A DNA stretch of 64,000 nt from Flavobacterium frigoris (lineage in GTDB: Bacteria; Bacteroidota; Bacteroidia; Flavobacteriales; Flavobacteriaceae). Position 1 is the first letter of the stretch, and each line of letters begins with the position of its first letter. The stretch lies in NCBI RefSeq assembly GCF_900111075.1, contig NZ_FOFZ01000002.1:248001-312000 (forward strand), read 5' to 3'. A program made the position numbers and the translations under genes. Below are positions 52,708-61,063 of the stretch, one piece after another. Under the pieces are notes generated by a model. That model did not search any database. It had not been told where the DNA came from and was given only the letters and a program-made list of their open reading frames with translations.

Positions 52708-52928
52708 TTATATTTAATTTAAACCAATTAACCTACTTGTTCAAAAAAGATACAAAACACGCAAAAGAGGCAGATTGCTGTTTTACGATTCAGTTGTAGC
52801 GCTTTTAAAAATCGAAGTAATTTTTTTAGACTTTATTAAAACTCTTACTTGCAAAAATATGAATTTAAGCACTAAGATTTAAATGATAAACAAAAGAAAC
52901 TGTATTTTAGCGAAATAAAAATTCCGGT

Positions 52929-54161
52929 ATGTATTTTCTTTATAACATAGTAATTCAAATTACTGGTTCATTACTCAACTTCATTGCGCTGTTCAATTCA
53001 AAAATCAAGCTTTTTGTCGATGGTCGAAAAATTGTTTTCACCACTTTAGAACAAAAAATAAAGTCTTCAGATAAAACGATTTGGTTTCACGCCGCTTCAT
53101 TAGGGGAATACGAGCAAGGTTTACCTGTAATAGAGAAAATCAAAGAAGAATATCCGCTGCACAAAATAGTAATCACTTTTTTCTCACCGTCTGGATATGA
53201 AGTCCGCAAAAACAACACCGCTGCAGACGCGACAGTGTATTTACCGTTAGACACCAAAAAAAATGCAAAACGATTCCTAGAACTAGTCCATCCTGATATG
53301 GTATTTTTTATCAAGTATGAATTCTGGTTGAATTATTTAAATGAACTGAGTAAACTAAACACACCTACCTATTTAATCTCTGGGATTTTTAGAGAAAAAC
53401 AAATGTTCTTTAAATGGTACGGAGGCTTTTACAGAAAAGCATTAGATACTTTCAGCTACTTTTTTGTTCAAAATGAAGGCTCCAAAAAATTACTACAGCA
53501 GTTAGGAAAAACGAATGTGGCCGTTTCTGGTGACACCCGTTTTGACCGCGTTGCTGCTATTTTAGAGAAAGACAATGATTTAGATTATATTTCCCAATTC
53601 AAAAATAACACCCTAACCATTGTTGTAGGGAGTTCTTGGCCCAAAGACGAAGCCCTATTGTTGGACTTTATAAATACCAATACATTAAAGGCGAAATTTA
53701 TTATCGCTCCTCACAACATCAAGGGCGACCAAATTGAACAGTTAAAAAACAGCATCACAAAAAAAACAGTCTTGTTCTCAGAAAAACAGCATAAAAATCT
53801 GGCTGATTATGATGTTTTTATCATTGACACCGTTGGTATCCTTACCAAAATATATAGTTATGCCGATATCGCGTATGTAGGCGGCGGATTCGGGAATCCT
53901 GGCGTCCACAACTTACTGGAACCGGCTACTTTTGGAGTTCCAATCGTAATTGGTCCAAATTATTCTCATTTTGCAGAAGCAACTGCTTTGGTCAATATGG
54001 GAGGATGCATCTCTGTTTCCGAAAAAACAGAATTAATTGCCGCTTTTAAAGATTTAATTGTAGATGCCAACTTCCGCAGCGAAAAAGGTCATATCTGCAG
54101 CACTTTTGTTCAGATGAATAAAGGGGCAACAAATATCATCATGAAAAATATTGCTCAATAG
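52929..54161 (+). CDS. waaA: 3-deoxy-D-manno-octulosonic acid (Kdo) transferase
   Basis: Adds Kdo to lipid A precursors during LPS synthesis. The 410-residue length is normal for family GT30. It has one N-terminal membrane helix (about 3-22), the catalytic ASLGEYEQGLPVIEKIK (Glu, about 57-73), KYEFWLNYL, and the C-terminal nucleotide-binding VGSSWPKDE and YVGGGFGNPGVHNLLEPA (about 318-335). Single gene, divergent from the DegT aminotransferase. Confidence 0.96.
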   Translation: MYFLYNIVIQITGSLLNFIALFNSKIKLFVDGRKIVFTTLEQKIKSSDKTIWFHAASLGEYEQGLPVIEKIKEEYPLHKIVITFFSPSGYEVRKNNTAADATVYLPLDTKKNAKRFLELVHPDMVFFIKYEFWLNYLNELSKLNTPTYLISGIFREKQMFFKWYGGFYRKALDTFSYFFVQNEGSKKLLQQLGKTNVAVSGDTRFDRVAAILEKDNDLDYISQFKNNTLTIVVGSSWPKDEALLLDFINTNTLKAKFIIAPHNIKGDQIEQLKNSITKKTVLFSEKQHKNLADYDVFIIDTVGILTKIYSYADIAYVGGGFGNPGVHNLLEPATFGVPIVIGPNYSHFAEATALVNMGGCISVSEKTELIAAFKDLIVDANFRSEKGHICSTFVQMNKGATNIIMKNIAQ

Positions 54162-54634
54162 CTTTCAAATGCCCCCTATTCTTAATTAAATAAACGATTA
54201 TTAGGAGCTTAATTTTCTTACAATTCGAGACGAGTAGTTACTCTTTTTGTGAGAGCAATAATTTTAACCATTCAACATTGAAAAATTACCATTTCTAAAA
54301 TGAAAACAATCTATTAAAAAAGACACACCGGACTAATACCACTTTGTTCACTAGTAATATAATTTACTAACAATCAAATAATTAAAAAAACAAATACTTT
54401 TCAATCCTAAGAAAAAGCCTTTTATTAAATGAAAAAACAAATCGCTAAAAAAATAATATCATAATTGAAAATAACTTAACATATGGTCCTTATCACTCAG
54501 TACTACGACTGTGAAAATGACCCCTCCAAAAAAAAAGTGAAAAAAAAGTAAAAAAAAAACGAAAATATATTTTACATATCAAATATTTTATATCTTTGCG
54601 ACGAATTAATAATTAACCTTTATATTAAATTAAG
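54162..54634. other. AT-rich intergenic stretch without a gene
   Basis: About 470 bases, very AT-rich, no supported coding frame. It contains A-tracts (54528-54560, runs of 7-10 A) spaced by G or TG, then TATCTTTG at 54591-54598, the likely -7 box for the following lipoprotein gene. The A-tracts may bend DNA or act as an upstream element. I see nothing else. Confidence 0.6.
54591..54598 (+). promoter_or_regulatory. -7 element for the small lipoprotein gene at 54635
   Basis: TATCTTTG, followed by a 36-base leader; preceded by A-tracts. Confidence 0.6.
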
Positions 54635-54826
54635 ATGAAAAAAGTATTTTTAAGTTTAGCTGTTGTTGCTGTTTTAACTGTTGTATCTTGTAAAAAATCT
54701 GACGCTGCTGCTGAAGAAACTGTTGCTGTTGACACTACTGCTGTAGCTGTTGATTCAGTAGCTGTTGATACTACTGCATTAGCTGTTGATTCTGCTGCTG
54801 TTGTTACAGAAACTCCTGCTGAGTAA
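54635..54826 (+). CDS. Small Ala/Val/Thr/Asp-rich lipoprotein
   Basis: A 63-residue protein. Lipoprotein signal MKKVFLSLAVVAVLTVVS then Cys19. The mature 44 residues are almost entirely Ala, Val, Asp, Thr and Ser in a repeated pattern AVDTTAV / AVDSVAV / DTTALAV / DSAAV. It contains no aromatic residue after the signal. Such tiny repetitive lipoproteins recur in flavobacteria without known function. It has a strong-looking promoter region and its own terminator, so abundant expression is plausible. Confidence 0.75.
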   Translation: MKKVFLSLAVVAVLTVVSCKKSDAAAEETVAVDTTAVAVDSVAVDTTALAVDSAAVVTETPAE

Positions 54827-54849
54827 TTTTAAATTACATCAAAAAAATC

Positions 54850-54882
54850 AAAGCCATCCGCGTAAGCGAGATGGCTTTTTTC
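54850..54882 (+). terminator. Terminator of the small lipoprotein gene
   Basis: AAAGCCATC / GATGGCTTT hairpin with T6 tail, 24 bases after the stop codon. Confidence 0.85.
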
Positions 54883-54898
54883 ATTTTTGATAATTTCT

Positions 54899-54939
54899 AA
54901 AAAAAGGTCTTTGAATTAATTAATTCAAAGACCTTTTTT
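54899..54939. terminator. Second terminator, serving the DUF1508 gene
   Basis: The 28-bp perfect palindrome 54906-54933 (GGTCTTTGAATTAA and its complement) flanked by A6 and T7; acts in either direction. Confidence 0.85.
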
Positions 54940-54963
54940 TATCACGCTATTAAAACATCATAG

Positions 54964-55311
54964 TCAATCTTCAAAAAGAAAATTATTATTCGAAAAATCT
55001 AATATCTCTGCTTTTGAGCCATATTTAGTGATTTCAAGAATCCCTTTTTGAACCATCAACTCCGTACTATATTTTCTACTTGTCGCTACCACCTCATTTT
55101 CGACCACTACCCTAAAGAAAAACTTCCCCTTAGTGGTTTTAAACTTTACGTAAGAACACGTCTCTAAAACCGATCGTATATGCTCTACCGCTGCTTCACA
55201 ATCCATACGTAGCTCATATGCATTACTCGTGAAAATTGTCTTTCCCTTTCTGGAAGTAAATTCAAACTTATAATCACCACTAAATCTTTTACTAATTACA
55301 AAAGTCGCCAT
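54964..55311 (-). CDS. DUF1508 (YegP-like) protein
   Basis: A 115-residue protein with two repeats of the YegP fold: FVISKRFSGDYKFEFTSRKGKTIFTSNAYE (about 4-33) and FKTTKGKFFFRVVVENEVVATSRKYST (about 57-83). No signal peptide, no catalytic residues. Function unknown, although the family is widespread. Single gene with its own terminator. Confidence 0.88.
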   Translation of the reverse strand: MATFVISKRFSGDYKFEFTSRKGKTIFTSNAYELRMDCEAAVEHIRSVLETCSYVKFKTTKGKFFFRVVVENEVVATSRKYSTELMVQKGILEITKYGSKAEILDFSNNNFLFED

Positions 55312-55454
55312 AAATAATTATTAAAATAACAAACACCATCAGAGTTAAAGACTAGCTAGACTTCCCTTTGCAAAAAAACTAATCACAGAAAAATCAATTT
55401 CTCTAAAATACAATCTTAAATTAACGCCACCCTAAAGAAAGTTCAGTTTTAGAC

Positions 55455-55490
55455 AAAAAAAAAGCTCCAAACATAGTTTGAAGCTTTCTT
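55455..55490 (-). terminator. Terminator of the tRNA-Gly/tRNA-Leu operon
   Basis: AGCTTCAAAC / GTTTGGAGCT hairpin (one G-T pair) with a T9 run on the minus strand. Confidence 0.8.
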
Positions 55491-55492
55491 AG

Positions 55493-55578
55493 TACTCAGA
55501 GCGGGACTTGAACCCGCACGAACATTGCTGTTCACTGGATTTTAAGTCCAGCGTGTCTACCAATTTCACCATCCGAGC
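55493..55578 (-). tRNA. tRNA-Leu (anticodon UAA)
   Basis: 86 nt with a long variable arm, as expected for Leu. The acceptor GCTCGGA pairs with TCTGAGT (two G-T pairs), anticodon loop ACTTAAAAT (TAA), T-loop TTCAAGT. Fourteen bases downstream of tRNA-Gly on the same strand. Confidence 0.95.
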
Positions 55579-55592
55579 ATTATATGGTGTCG

Positions 55593-55665
55593 AGCGAAAA
55601 ACGGGGCTCGAACCCGCGACCTCGACCTTGGCAAGGTCGCGCTCTACCAACTGAGCTATTTTCGC
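55593..55665 (-). tRNA. tRNA-Gly (anticodon GCC)
   Basis: 73 nt; acceptor GCGAAAA / TTTTCGC, anticodon stem CGACC/GGTCG with loop TTGCCAA, T-loop TTCGAGC. Very similar outside the anticodon arm to the two tRNA-Gly(UCC) genes at 19.7-20.1 kb. Confidence 0.96.
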
Positions 55666-55714
55666 ATTTTCAATCCTTAAAAAGAACCGCGATACTTGTT
55701 CTGTATTGCGAGTG

Positions 55715-55744
55715 CAAATTTAAGACATTTATTGAATTACACAA
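55715..55744 (-). promoter_or_regulatory. Promoter of the tRNA-Gly(GCC)/tRNA-Leu operon
   Basis: TTG (55742-55744), exactly 19 bases, TAAATTTG (55715-55722) on the minus strand. Confidence 0.8.
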
Positions 55745-55814
55745 GCCTTTTTTACAAAAAAATTCAATAAAAAAGCTAACCTTTTGATAACCTAAACTTT
55801 AAAAACAGAAAAAA

Positions 55815-58451
55815 TTACTTTCGAGTCAACATTCTCTTTATTTCATTAAGCTTCATCAGTGCTTCTACGGGAGTTATTGTATTTATATCTAAATTTAGTA
55901 TTTCTTCTTTGATTTCTTCCAGTAACGGATCGTCTAAATTAAAGAAACTCATCTGCATTCGCTCCGCCTGTTCGCCTTTCAGGCTCGAGCCGTCTTTTTC
56001 AGATTTGATTCCGTTTAACATATCGCTAGAATGATTCTTCTCTAATTTTTTCAAGAGCTTTTGCGCTTTCAAAATCACGATTTGTGGCATCCCGGCCATT
56101 TTTGCTACATGAATTCCGAAGCTGTGAGCACTTCCTCCTTTTACCAGTTTTCTAATAAAAAGAACAGTGTCCTTTAACTCCTTTACCGCTACATTATAAT
56201 TCTGGATCCTAGGTAATGATTCACTCATCTCATTTAATTCATGGTAATGCGTTGCAAATAGGGTTTTAGGTTTTGATGGATGCTCATGCAAGAACTCCGC
56301 AATTGCCCAAGCAATGGATATTCCATCGTAAGTACTAGTCCCTCTTCCTATCTCGTCTAACAATACTAAACTCCTATCTGAAATATTATTCAAGATAGAA
56401 GCTGTTTCATTCATTTCGACCATAAAGGTAGACTCTCCCATCGAAATATTATCACTGGCTCCTACTCTAGTAAAAATTTTATCAACTACTCCCATTCTAA
56501 CACTCTCCGCAGGAACAAAGCTCCCCATTTGAGCCAAGAGTACAATTAAAGCCGTTTGTCGTAAAATAGCTGACTTCCCAGACATATTGGGTCCAGTAAT
56601 CATAATCAGTTGCTGTGTTTCTCTGTCTAAAAAAACATCATTGGCAATATAAGGCATTCCTACTGCTAGTTGTTTTTCAATAACCGGATGCCTTCCGTTC
56701 TGTATTTCCAGTTCGAACGTTTCATCTAGTTCAGGGCAGACGTATCTATTCTCGATTGCCAGCTGGGTAAAAGAACACAAACAATCCAACTGCGCCACTA
56801 AATTAGCATTTAGCTGAACCGGTTTAATATAAGTTGCAATCCAAGCAACTAATTGCTCAAACAACTCTGCTTCTATTTTTTGTATTTTCTCCTCAGCACC
56901 TAGAATCTTAGTTTCATATTCCTTTAACTCCTCGGTAATATAGCGCTCCGCATTCACTAAGGTTTGTTTTCGGATCCAGTCCGCAGGAACTTTATCTTTA
57001 TGCAAGTTTCTAACTTCAATATAGTACCCAAAAACATTATTAAAGGAAATTTTTAAAGAAGAAATCCCTGTCAATTGAGACTCTCGCTTTTCGATTCCAT
57101 CCAAGAATTCTTTCCCAGACGTTGAAATAGCACGCAAATCATCTAATTCAGCATTAACACCCTTTGCAATGGCATTCCCTTTAACAATAGCAACTGGCGC
57201 ATCTTGATTTAAGGTAGTTTTGATTTTTTCTCTCAATAAATCGCAGCTATGCAAACTATCACCAATAATCTTCACTGCCTCTTGCGGACTTTCTAACGCC
57301 AATGTTTTTATGGGAATAATAGCGTCTAATGACTCTTTCAGATAAACCACTTCGCGTGGCGACACTTTTCCGGCTGCTATTTTGGAAATAAGCCGCTCTA
57401 AGTCAGAAATTTGCTTAATTTGATATTGCATTTTTTGCAACACTTCTTGATTTTCTTGTAAATAAGAAACAACCTGATGGCGGCTTCGTATTTTGTTGCT
57501 GTCTTTTAAAGGCAATGCAAGCCAGCGTTTCAGTAAACGACCACCCATTGGCGAAAGCGTTTTATCGATCACATCCAGCAGCGTAACTGCATTTGGATTA
57601 TAACTGTGGTACAATTCAAGATTCCGAATCGTAAATCGATCCATCCATACATAAGCGTCTTCTGCTATTCGTTGAATCGCTGTGATATGTTGGACTCTAT
57701 TGTGTTGTGTTTCGGACAGATAATATAAAATAGCTCCTGATGCTATAATTCCTTCTTTCAAATCAGCAATACCAAATCCCTTTAAAGAGACTGTTTGAAA
57801 ATGCTTAGTTAGGATTTCGAGTGCGTAATCTTCTTTATAAATCCAGTCTTCTAAATAGAAGCAATGATAGTCGTGTCCGAAGTTTTCTTTGAAATCATTT
57901 TTATTGTTTTTCTGAATCAAAACCTCGCTAGGGCTAAAGTTTTGCAATAACTTGTCTATGTATTCCGCATTTCCCTGAGCAGTAAGAAACTCACCGGTTG
58001 AAACGTCTAAAAAAGAAATCCCGATTGATTTATTAGCAAAAAAAACGGAAGCTAAAAAATTATTTGTCTTTGATTGTAAAACCTCATCATTCATAGAAAC
58101 TCCCGGCGTCACAAGCTCAGTCACTCCTCTTTTTACAATTGTTTTAGTCATTTTAGGATCTTCGAGCTGGTCACAAATTGCAACACGAAGTCCTGCTTTT
58201 ACTAATTTTGGCAGATAAGTATTTATCGAATGATGTGGAAAACCAGCTAAGGCGGTCTCAGTAGCCGAACCTGCACCGCGTTTTGTAAGCGTTATCCCCA
58301 ATATTTTTGAAGCCCTCACGGCATCGTCTCCAAATGTCTCGTAAAAATCACCCACTCTGAACAACAAACAAGCATCAGGATACTTCCTTTTGATTTCATT
58401 ATACTGCTTCATTAATGGTGTTTCCTTAACCTCTTTATCTTTAGATGCCAA
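55815..58451 (-). CDS. mutS: DNA mismatch repair protein MutS
   Basis: Recognises mismatches and small loops and starts repair. The 878-residue length is normal. It has the N-terminal mismatch-recognition motif GDFYETFGDDA (about 33-43, Phe and Glu), core and clamp domains, and a C-terminal ATPase with Walker A GPNMSGKSAILRQ (about 616), Walker B SLVLLDEIGRGTSTYDG (about 694) and FATHYHEL (about 738). Oddity: around residues 819-833 the protein contains GSSLKGEQAERMQ, encoded by a locally GC-rich stretch (55956-55995), possibly an in-frame insertion in the tail. Confidence 0.97.
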   Translation of the reverse strand: MASKDKEVKETPLMKQYNEIKRKYPDACLLFRVGDFYETFGDDAVRASKILGITLTKRGAGSATETALAGFPHHSINTYLPKLVKAGLRVAICDQLEDPKMTKTIVKRGVTELVTPGVSMNDEVLQSKTNNFLASVFFANKSIGISFLDVSTGEFLTAQGNAEYIDKLLQNFSPSEVLIQKNNKNDFKENFGHDYHCFYLEDWIYKEDYALEILTKHFQTVSLKGFGIADLKEGIIASGAILYYLSETQHNRVQHITAIQRIAEDAYVWMDRFTIRNLELYHSYNPNAVTLLDVIDKTLSPMGGRLLKRWLALPLKDSNKIRSRHQVVSYLQENQEVLQKMQYQIKQISDLERLISKIAAGKVSPREVVYLKESLDAIIPIKTLALESPQEAVKIIGDSLHSCDLLREKIKTTLNQDAPVAIVKGNAIAKGVNAELDDLRAISTSGKEFLDGIEKRESQLTGISSLKISFNNVFGYYIEVRNLHKDKVPADWIRKQTLVNAERYITEELKEYETKILGAEEKIQKIEAELFEQLVAWIATYIKPVQLNANLVAQLDCLCSFTQLAIENRYVCPELDETFELEIQNGRHPVIEKQLAVGMPYIANDVFLDRETQQLIMITGPNMSGKSAILRQTALIVLLAQMGSFVPAESVRMGVVDKIFTRVGASDNISMGESTFMVEMNETASILNNISDRSLVLLDEIGRGTSTYDGISIAWAIAEFLHEHPSKPKTLFATHYHELNEMSESLPRIQNYNVAVKELKDTVLFIRKLVKGGSAHSFGIHVAKMAGMPQIVILKAQKLLKKLEKNHSSDMLNGIKSEKDGSSLKGEQAERMQMSFFNLDDPLLEEIKEEILNLDINTITPVEALMKLNEIKRMLTRK

Positions 58452-58577
58452 CTTATATTGTGTTTAATTAATGTAAAATGTGACAGCGAATTTAAATATT
58501 TTATAGCGAATAAACATCACTTCAAAAATTAAAACCTTTTTTAAGGAAAATTTAAGTAATTGGCACGATTTTTTCTT

Positions 58578-58585
58578 TAAGTTTG
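58578..58585 (+). promoter_or_regulatory. Putative -7 element for the DUF1573 gene
   Basis: TAAGTTTG, 27 bases before the start codon; TTG at 58560 is somewhat too close. Confidence 0.45.
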
Positions 58586-58612
58586 TTGTACTAATCATAA
58601 AAAACGAATAAA

Positions 58613-59056
58613 ATGAAGAAAATATTTTTGCTTGCGATGCTAACTGTTCTTGGAGCAGCTACTTCTAATGCACAAGAAACAACAAAAAAAATGAAAGCAA
58701 CGGCTGCTAAAGTTGCTAAAGTAAACGGAGCCGGAATAGTTTTTGCTTCCGAAACAATTGATTACGGGACAATTGCACACAATGCAGACGGAAAACGCGA
58801 ATTTGTTTTTACTAACAATGGTACCAAACCATTAATTATTACAAATACTCAAGGTTCATGCGGTTGTACTGTTCCTACTTCTCCAAAAGAGCCAATTGCT
58901 CCGGGAGCAAAAGGAATTATTGGTGTCAAATATGCAACTGACAGAATTGGAGCGTTCACTAAAACAGTGACAGTAACTTCAAATGCGGAAGGACAACCAA
59001 CTAAGATCCTTACTATAAAAGGTACTGTTTTAGGTGATGATGCTCCAAAAAGCTAA
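58613..59056 (+). CDS. Exported DUF1573 protein
   Basis: A 147-residue protein with a signal peptide (about 1-20, ending SNAQ). One immunoglobulin-like DUF1573 domain (about 45-145): IDYGTIAHNADGKREFVFTNNGTKPL, then GSCGCTVP (about 83-90) and PGAKGIIGVKY. Common in Bacteroidota envelopes; function not established. Single gene with terminator. Confidence 0.9.
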   Translation: MKKIFLLAMLTVLGAATSNAQETTKKMKATAAKVAKVNGAGIVFASETIDYGTIAHNADGKREFVFTNNGTKPLIITNTQGSCGCTVPTSPKEPIAPGAKGIIGVKYATDRIGAFTKTVTVTSNAEGQPTKILTIKGTVLGDDAPKS

Positions 59057-59075
59057 ATTTTAATTACAGTATTAT

Positions 59076-59110
59076 AAAAAAAGCTTCCCTAATTTCGGAA
59101 GCTTTTTTTT
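59076..59110. terminator. Terminator after the DUF1573 gene
   Basis: AAAAAAAGCTTCC / GGAAGCTTTTTTT hairpin with 8-base loop. Confidence 0.88.
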
Positions 59111-59131
59111 ATTTGAATAAACCCCGAAGAA

Positions 59132-59662
59132 ATGAGAAAGTTAGAAAACAGCGAATTAGAAAGAAAATCTGTTGAAGATTTTAAAAACTCAGAAAAGACC
59201 TCGATTATTATCGTCTTAGATGATGTTCGTAGTTTACACAACATTGGTTCCGTATTTAGAACTGCCGACGCCTTTTTAATTGAAAAAATATATTTGTGCG
59301 GCATTACTGCAACACCTCCAAATAAAGAAATCCATAAAACAGCACTTGGAGCGACCGAAACCGTAACGTGGGAGCATAATGAAAATGTTCTTGAAGTAAT
59401 TGAAAAATTAAAAAAAGAAGCTGTTACTACACTCGCAATCGAGCAAGTAGAAAGTGCCATCTTTCTCCAGGATTTTAAAGTCGATAAAAATAAAAAATAT
59501 GCTTTGGTGTTTGGGAACGAAGTTCATGGCGTTTCTCAGGAAGCAGTTGCATTATGTGACGGTTGCATCGAAATCCCACAGTTAGGAACTAAGCATTCTT
59601 TAAACATCTCTGTGAGTGCAGGAATTGTAATTTGGGATTTGTTTGTCAAAATTAGAAAATAG
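59132..59662 (+). CDS. TrmH/SpoU-family RNA 2'-O-methyltransferase
   Basis: A 176-residue SPOUT enzyme: motif 1 VLDDVRSLHNIGSVFRTADAF (Asn-Ile-Gly-x3-Arg), motif 2 ALVFGNEVHGVSQE (about 126-139) and motif 3 CIEIPQLGTKHSLNISVSAGI (about 147-167). No N-terminal RNA-binding extension. It modifies rRNA or tRNA; the target base is unknown. Confidence 0.93.
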   Translation: MRKLENSELERKSVEDFKNSEKTSIIIVLDDVRSLHNIGSVFRTADAFLIEKIYLCGITATPPNKEIHKTALGATETVTWEHNENVLEVIEKLKKEAVTTLAIEQVESAIFLQDFKVDKNKKYALVFGNEVHGVSQEAVALCDGCIEIPQLGTKHSLNISVSAGIVIWDLFVKIRK

Positions 59663-59789
59663 GATAATAGCAATTACAGATACAATACAGATTGCTCAAT
59701 TTTAATACTATATCAGTATTACAGCAGGAAGATTCTTAATTGATATAATTAGCTGAATCTCTTTTTTAATTGACTAATTGAACCATTTT

Positions 59790-60926
59790 CTAATTGTTAA
59801 TTTTTTTTCTAATCTCCTCTAAAACAAAAAGATAATCTTCTTGATTTTTTACGAAATCTTTATCAGAAACATCAATAATTAAAACGTTCAAATCTGTTTG
59901 TGATTTAATATAATCCAAGTAGCCGCTGTTGATTTTGTCCAAATAATCCGCTGGAATTTTTTGTTCATAGTTTCTGCCCCTTTTCTTTATATTCTGTAAA
60001 AGACGTTCTGAATTTTGGTACAAATAAATATACAAGTCCGGCTTAGGCATTTCTCTATACACAATATCAAACAGATTGCGGTATAACCTGTATTCATCTT
60101 CTGCTAAAGTTATTTTAGCAAAAATTAAGGATTTAAAAATATGATAATCTGCCACCAAAAAATCTTTAAATAAATCAAATTGTGCCAAATCATCTGATAA
60201 TTGCTGATACCTATCAGCCAGAAAAGACATTTCAAGCGGAAAAGCATATCGATTTTGATCTTTATAGAATTTTGGTAAAAACGGATTATCCGCAAAGCGC
60301 TCTAACACGGTTTTAGCATTAAAATCTTCCGCAATTTTGATTGCTAAAGTTGTTTTCCCTGCTCCAATATTTCCTTCTAAAGCAACATAATTGAATTGTT
60401 CCAATGCAATACTTTGCAATGGACTTTCTACCGTTTCTATCGCTTCGCACTCACTATGATCTGAAGAAACCTCTAATAACTCAGAAATATTTTTTTTTAT
60501 AACAGGATGCTTCCAATCCAAATTTAAATCTTGGATCGGCAACAGCACGAATTTTCTGTCTTGCATCAATGGATGCGGAACTTGCAGCTTTTCGGAATCA
60601 ATTATTTCTTCATCAAAAGCAATCAGGTCAATATCTATAATTCGAGATTGGTATCCTTTTTTGTCACTGCGAATACGCCCTAATTCCTTTTCAACCTTCA
60701 AGGCTTGAGTAAGAATCTTGTGTGGCGCACTAAAGGTGTGTAAAACTAACGCACAATTATAGAAGGCGTCACTATCAAAACCCCAAGAGGGAGTTTCAAA
60801 TATCCGAGAAACTTTAATTACCGTACCAATTTTTTGATGGATTAATTCTATACAATGCTTCACGTTTTCAAGCCGATTCCCTTGATTACTGCCTATCGAT
60901 AAAATAACCTGATGTTGTGATTTCAT
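59790..60926 (-). CDS. folK: Bifunctional HPPK (FolK) fused to a deoxynucleoside kinase
   Basis: A 378-residue protein (ATG 60926; a GTG three codons upstream is possible). The N-terminal half (about 1-160) is hydroxymethyldihydropterin pyrophosphokinase: LSIGSNQGNRLENV, TPSWGFDSDAFYNCAL, and RIIDIDLIAFD with the metal Asp residues, then VPHPLMQDRKFVLLP. The C-terminal half (about 170-378) is a deoxynucleoside kinase: P-loop ALEGNIGAGKTTLA, NPFLPKFYKD and RGRNYEQKI lid. I recall such fusions in marine flavobacteria, where the kinase favoured deoxyadenosine. The folate and nucleoside-salvage activities may be physically linked. Confidence 0.93.
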   Translation of the reverse strand: MKSQHQVILSIGSNQGNRLENVKHCIELIHQKIGTVIKVSRIFETPSWGFDSDAFYNCALVLHTFSAPHKILTQALKVEKELGRIRSDKKGYQSRIIDIDLIAFDEEIIDSEKLQVPHPLMQDRKFVLLPIQDLNLDWKHPVIKKNISELLEVSSDHSECEAIETVESPLQSIALEQFNYVALEGNIGAGKTTLAIKIAEDFNAKTVLERFADNPFLPKFYKDQNRYAFPLEMSFLADRYQQLSDDLAQFDLFKDFLVADYHIFKSLIFAKITLAEDEYRLYRNLFDIVYREMPKPDLYIYLYQNSERLLQNIKKRGRNYEQKIPADYLDKINSGYLDYIKSQTDLNVLIIDVSDKDFVKNQEDYLFVLEEIRKKINN

Positions 60927-60966
60927 ATTAAGCACAAATTAACTAAAAGAATTTTAGAATTAGCGA

Positions 60967-60974
60967 TATATTTG
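60967..60974 (+). promoter_or_regulatory. Putative -7 element for sppA
   Basis: TATATTTG; the leader to the sppA ATG would be about 85 bases. No clear TTG at standard distance. Confidence 0.35.
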
Positions 60975-61063
60975 TACAAAGTGTCAGCAACTAAATTCAG
61001 TTTTTTCAAATGTAAATCTGTAACATTCCACACTTTTCACTACTAATAAATAAAAATATAATT

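Noticed and set aside
55584-55787. Plus-strand frame across tRNA-Gly(GCC)
   Set aside because: It reads through a tRNA gene and its promoter on the opposite strand; a well-known false ORF type.
59768-59803. Repeated TAATTGA/CTAATTG words after the RNA methyltransferase gene
   Set aside because: Very AT-rich short words; too little information to call a repeat from a single site.
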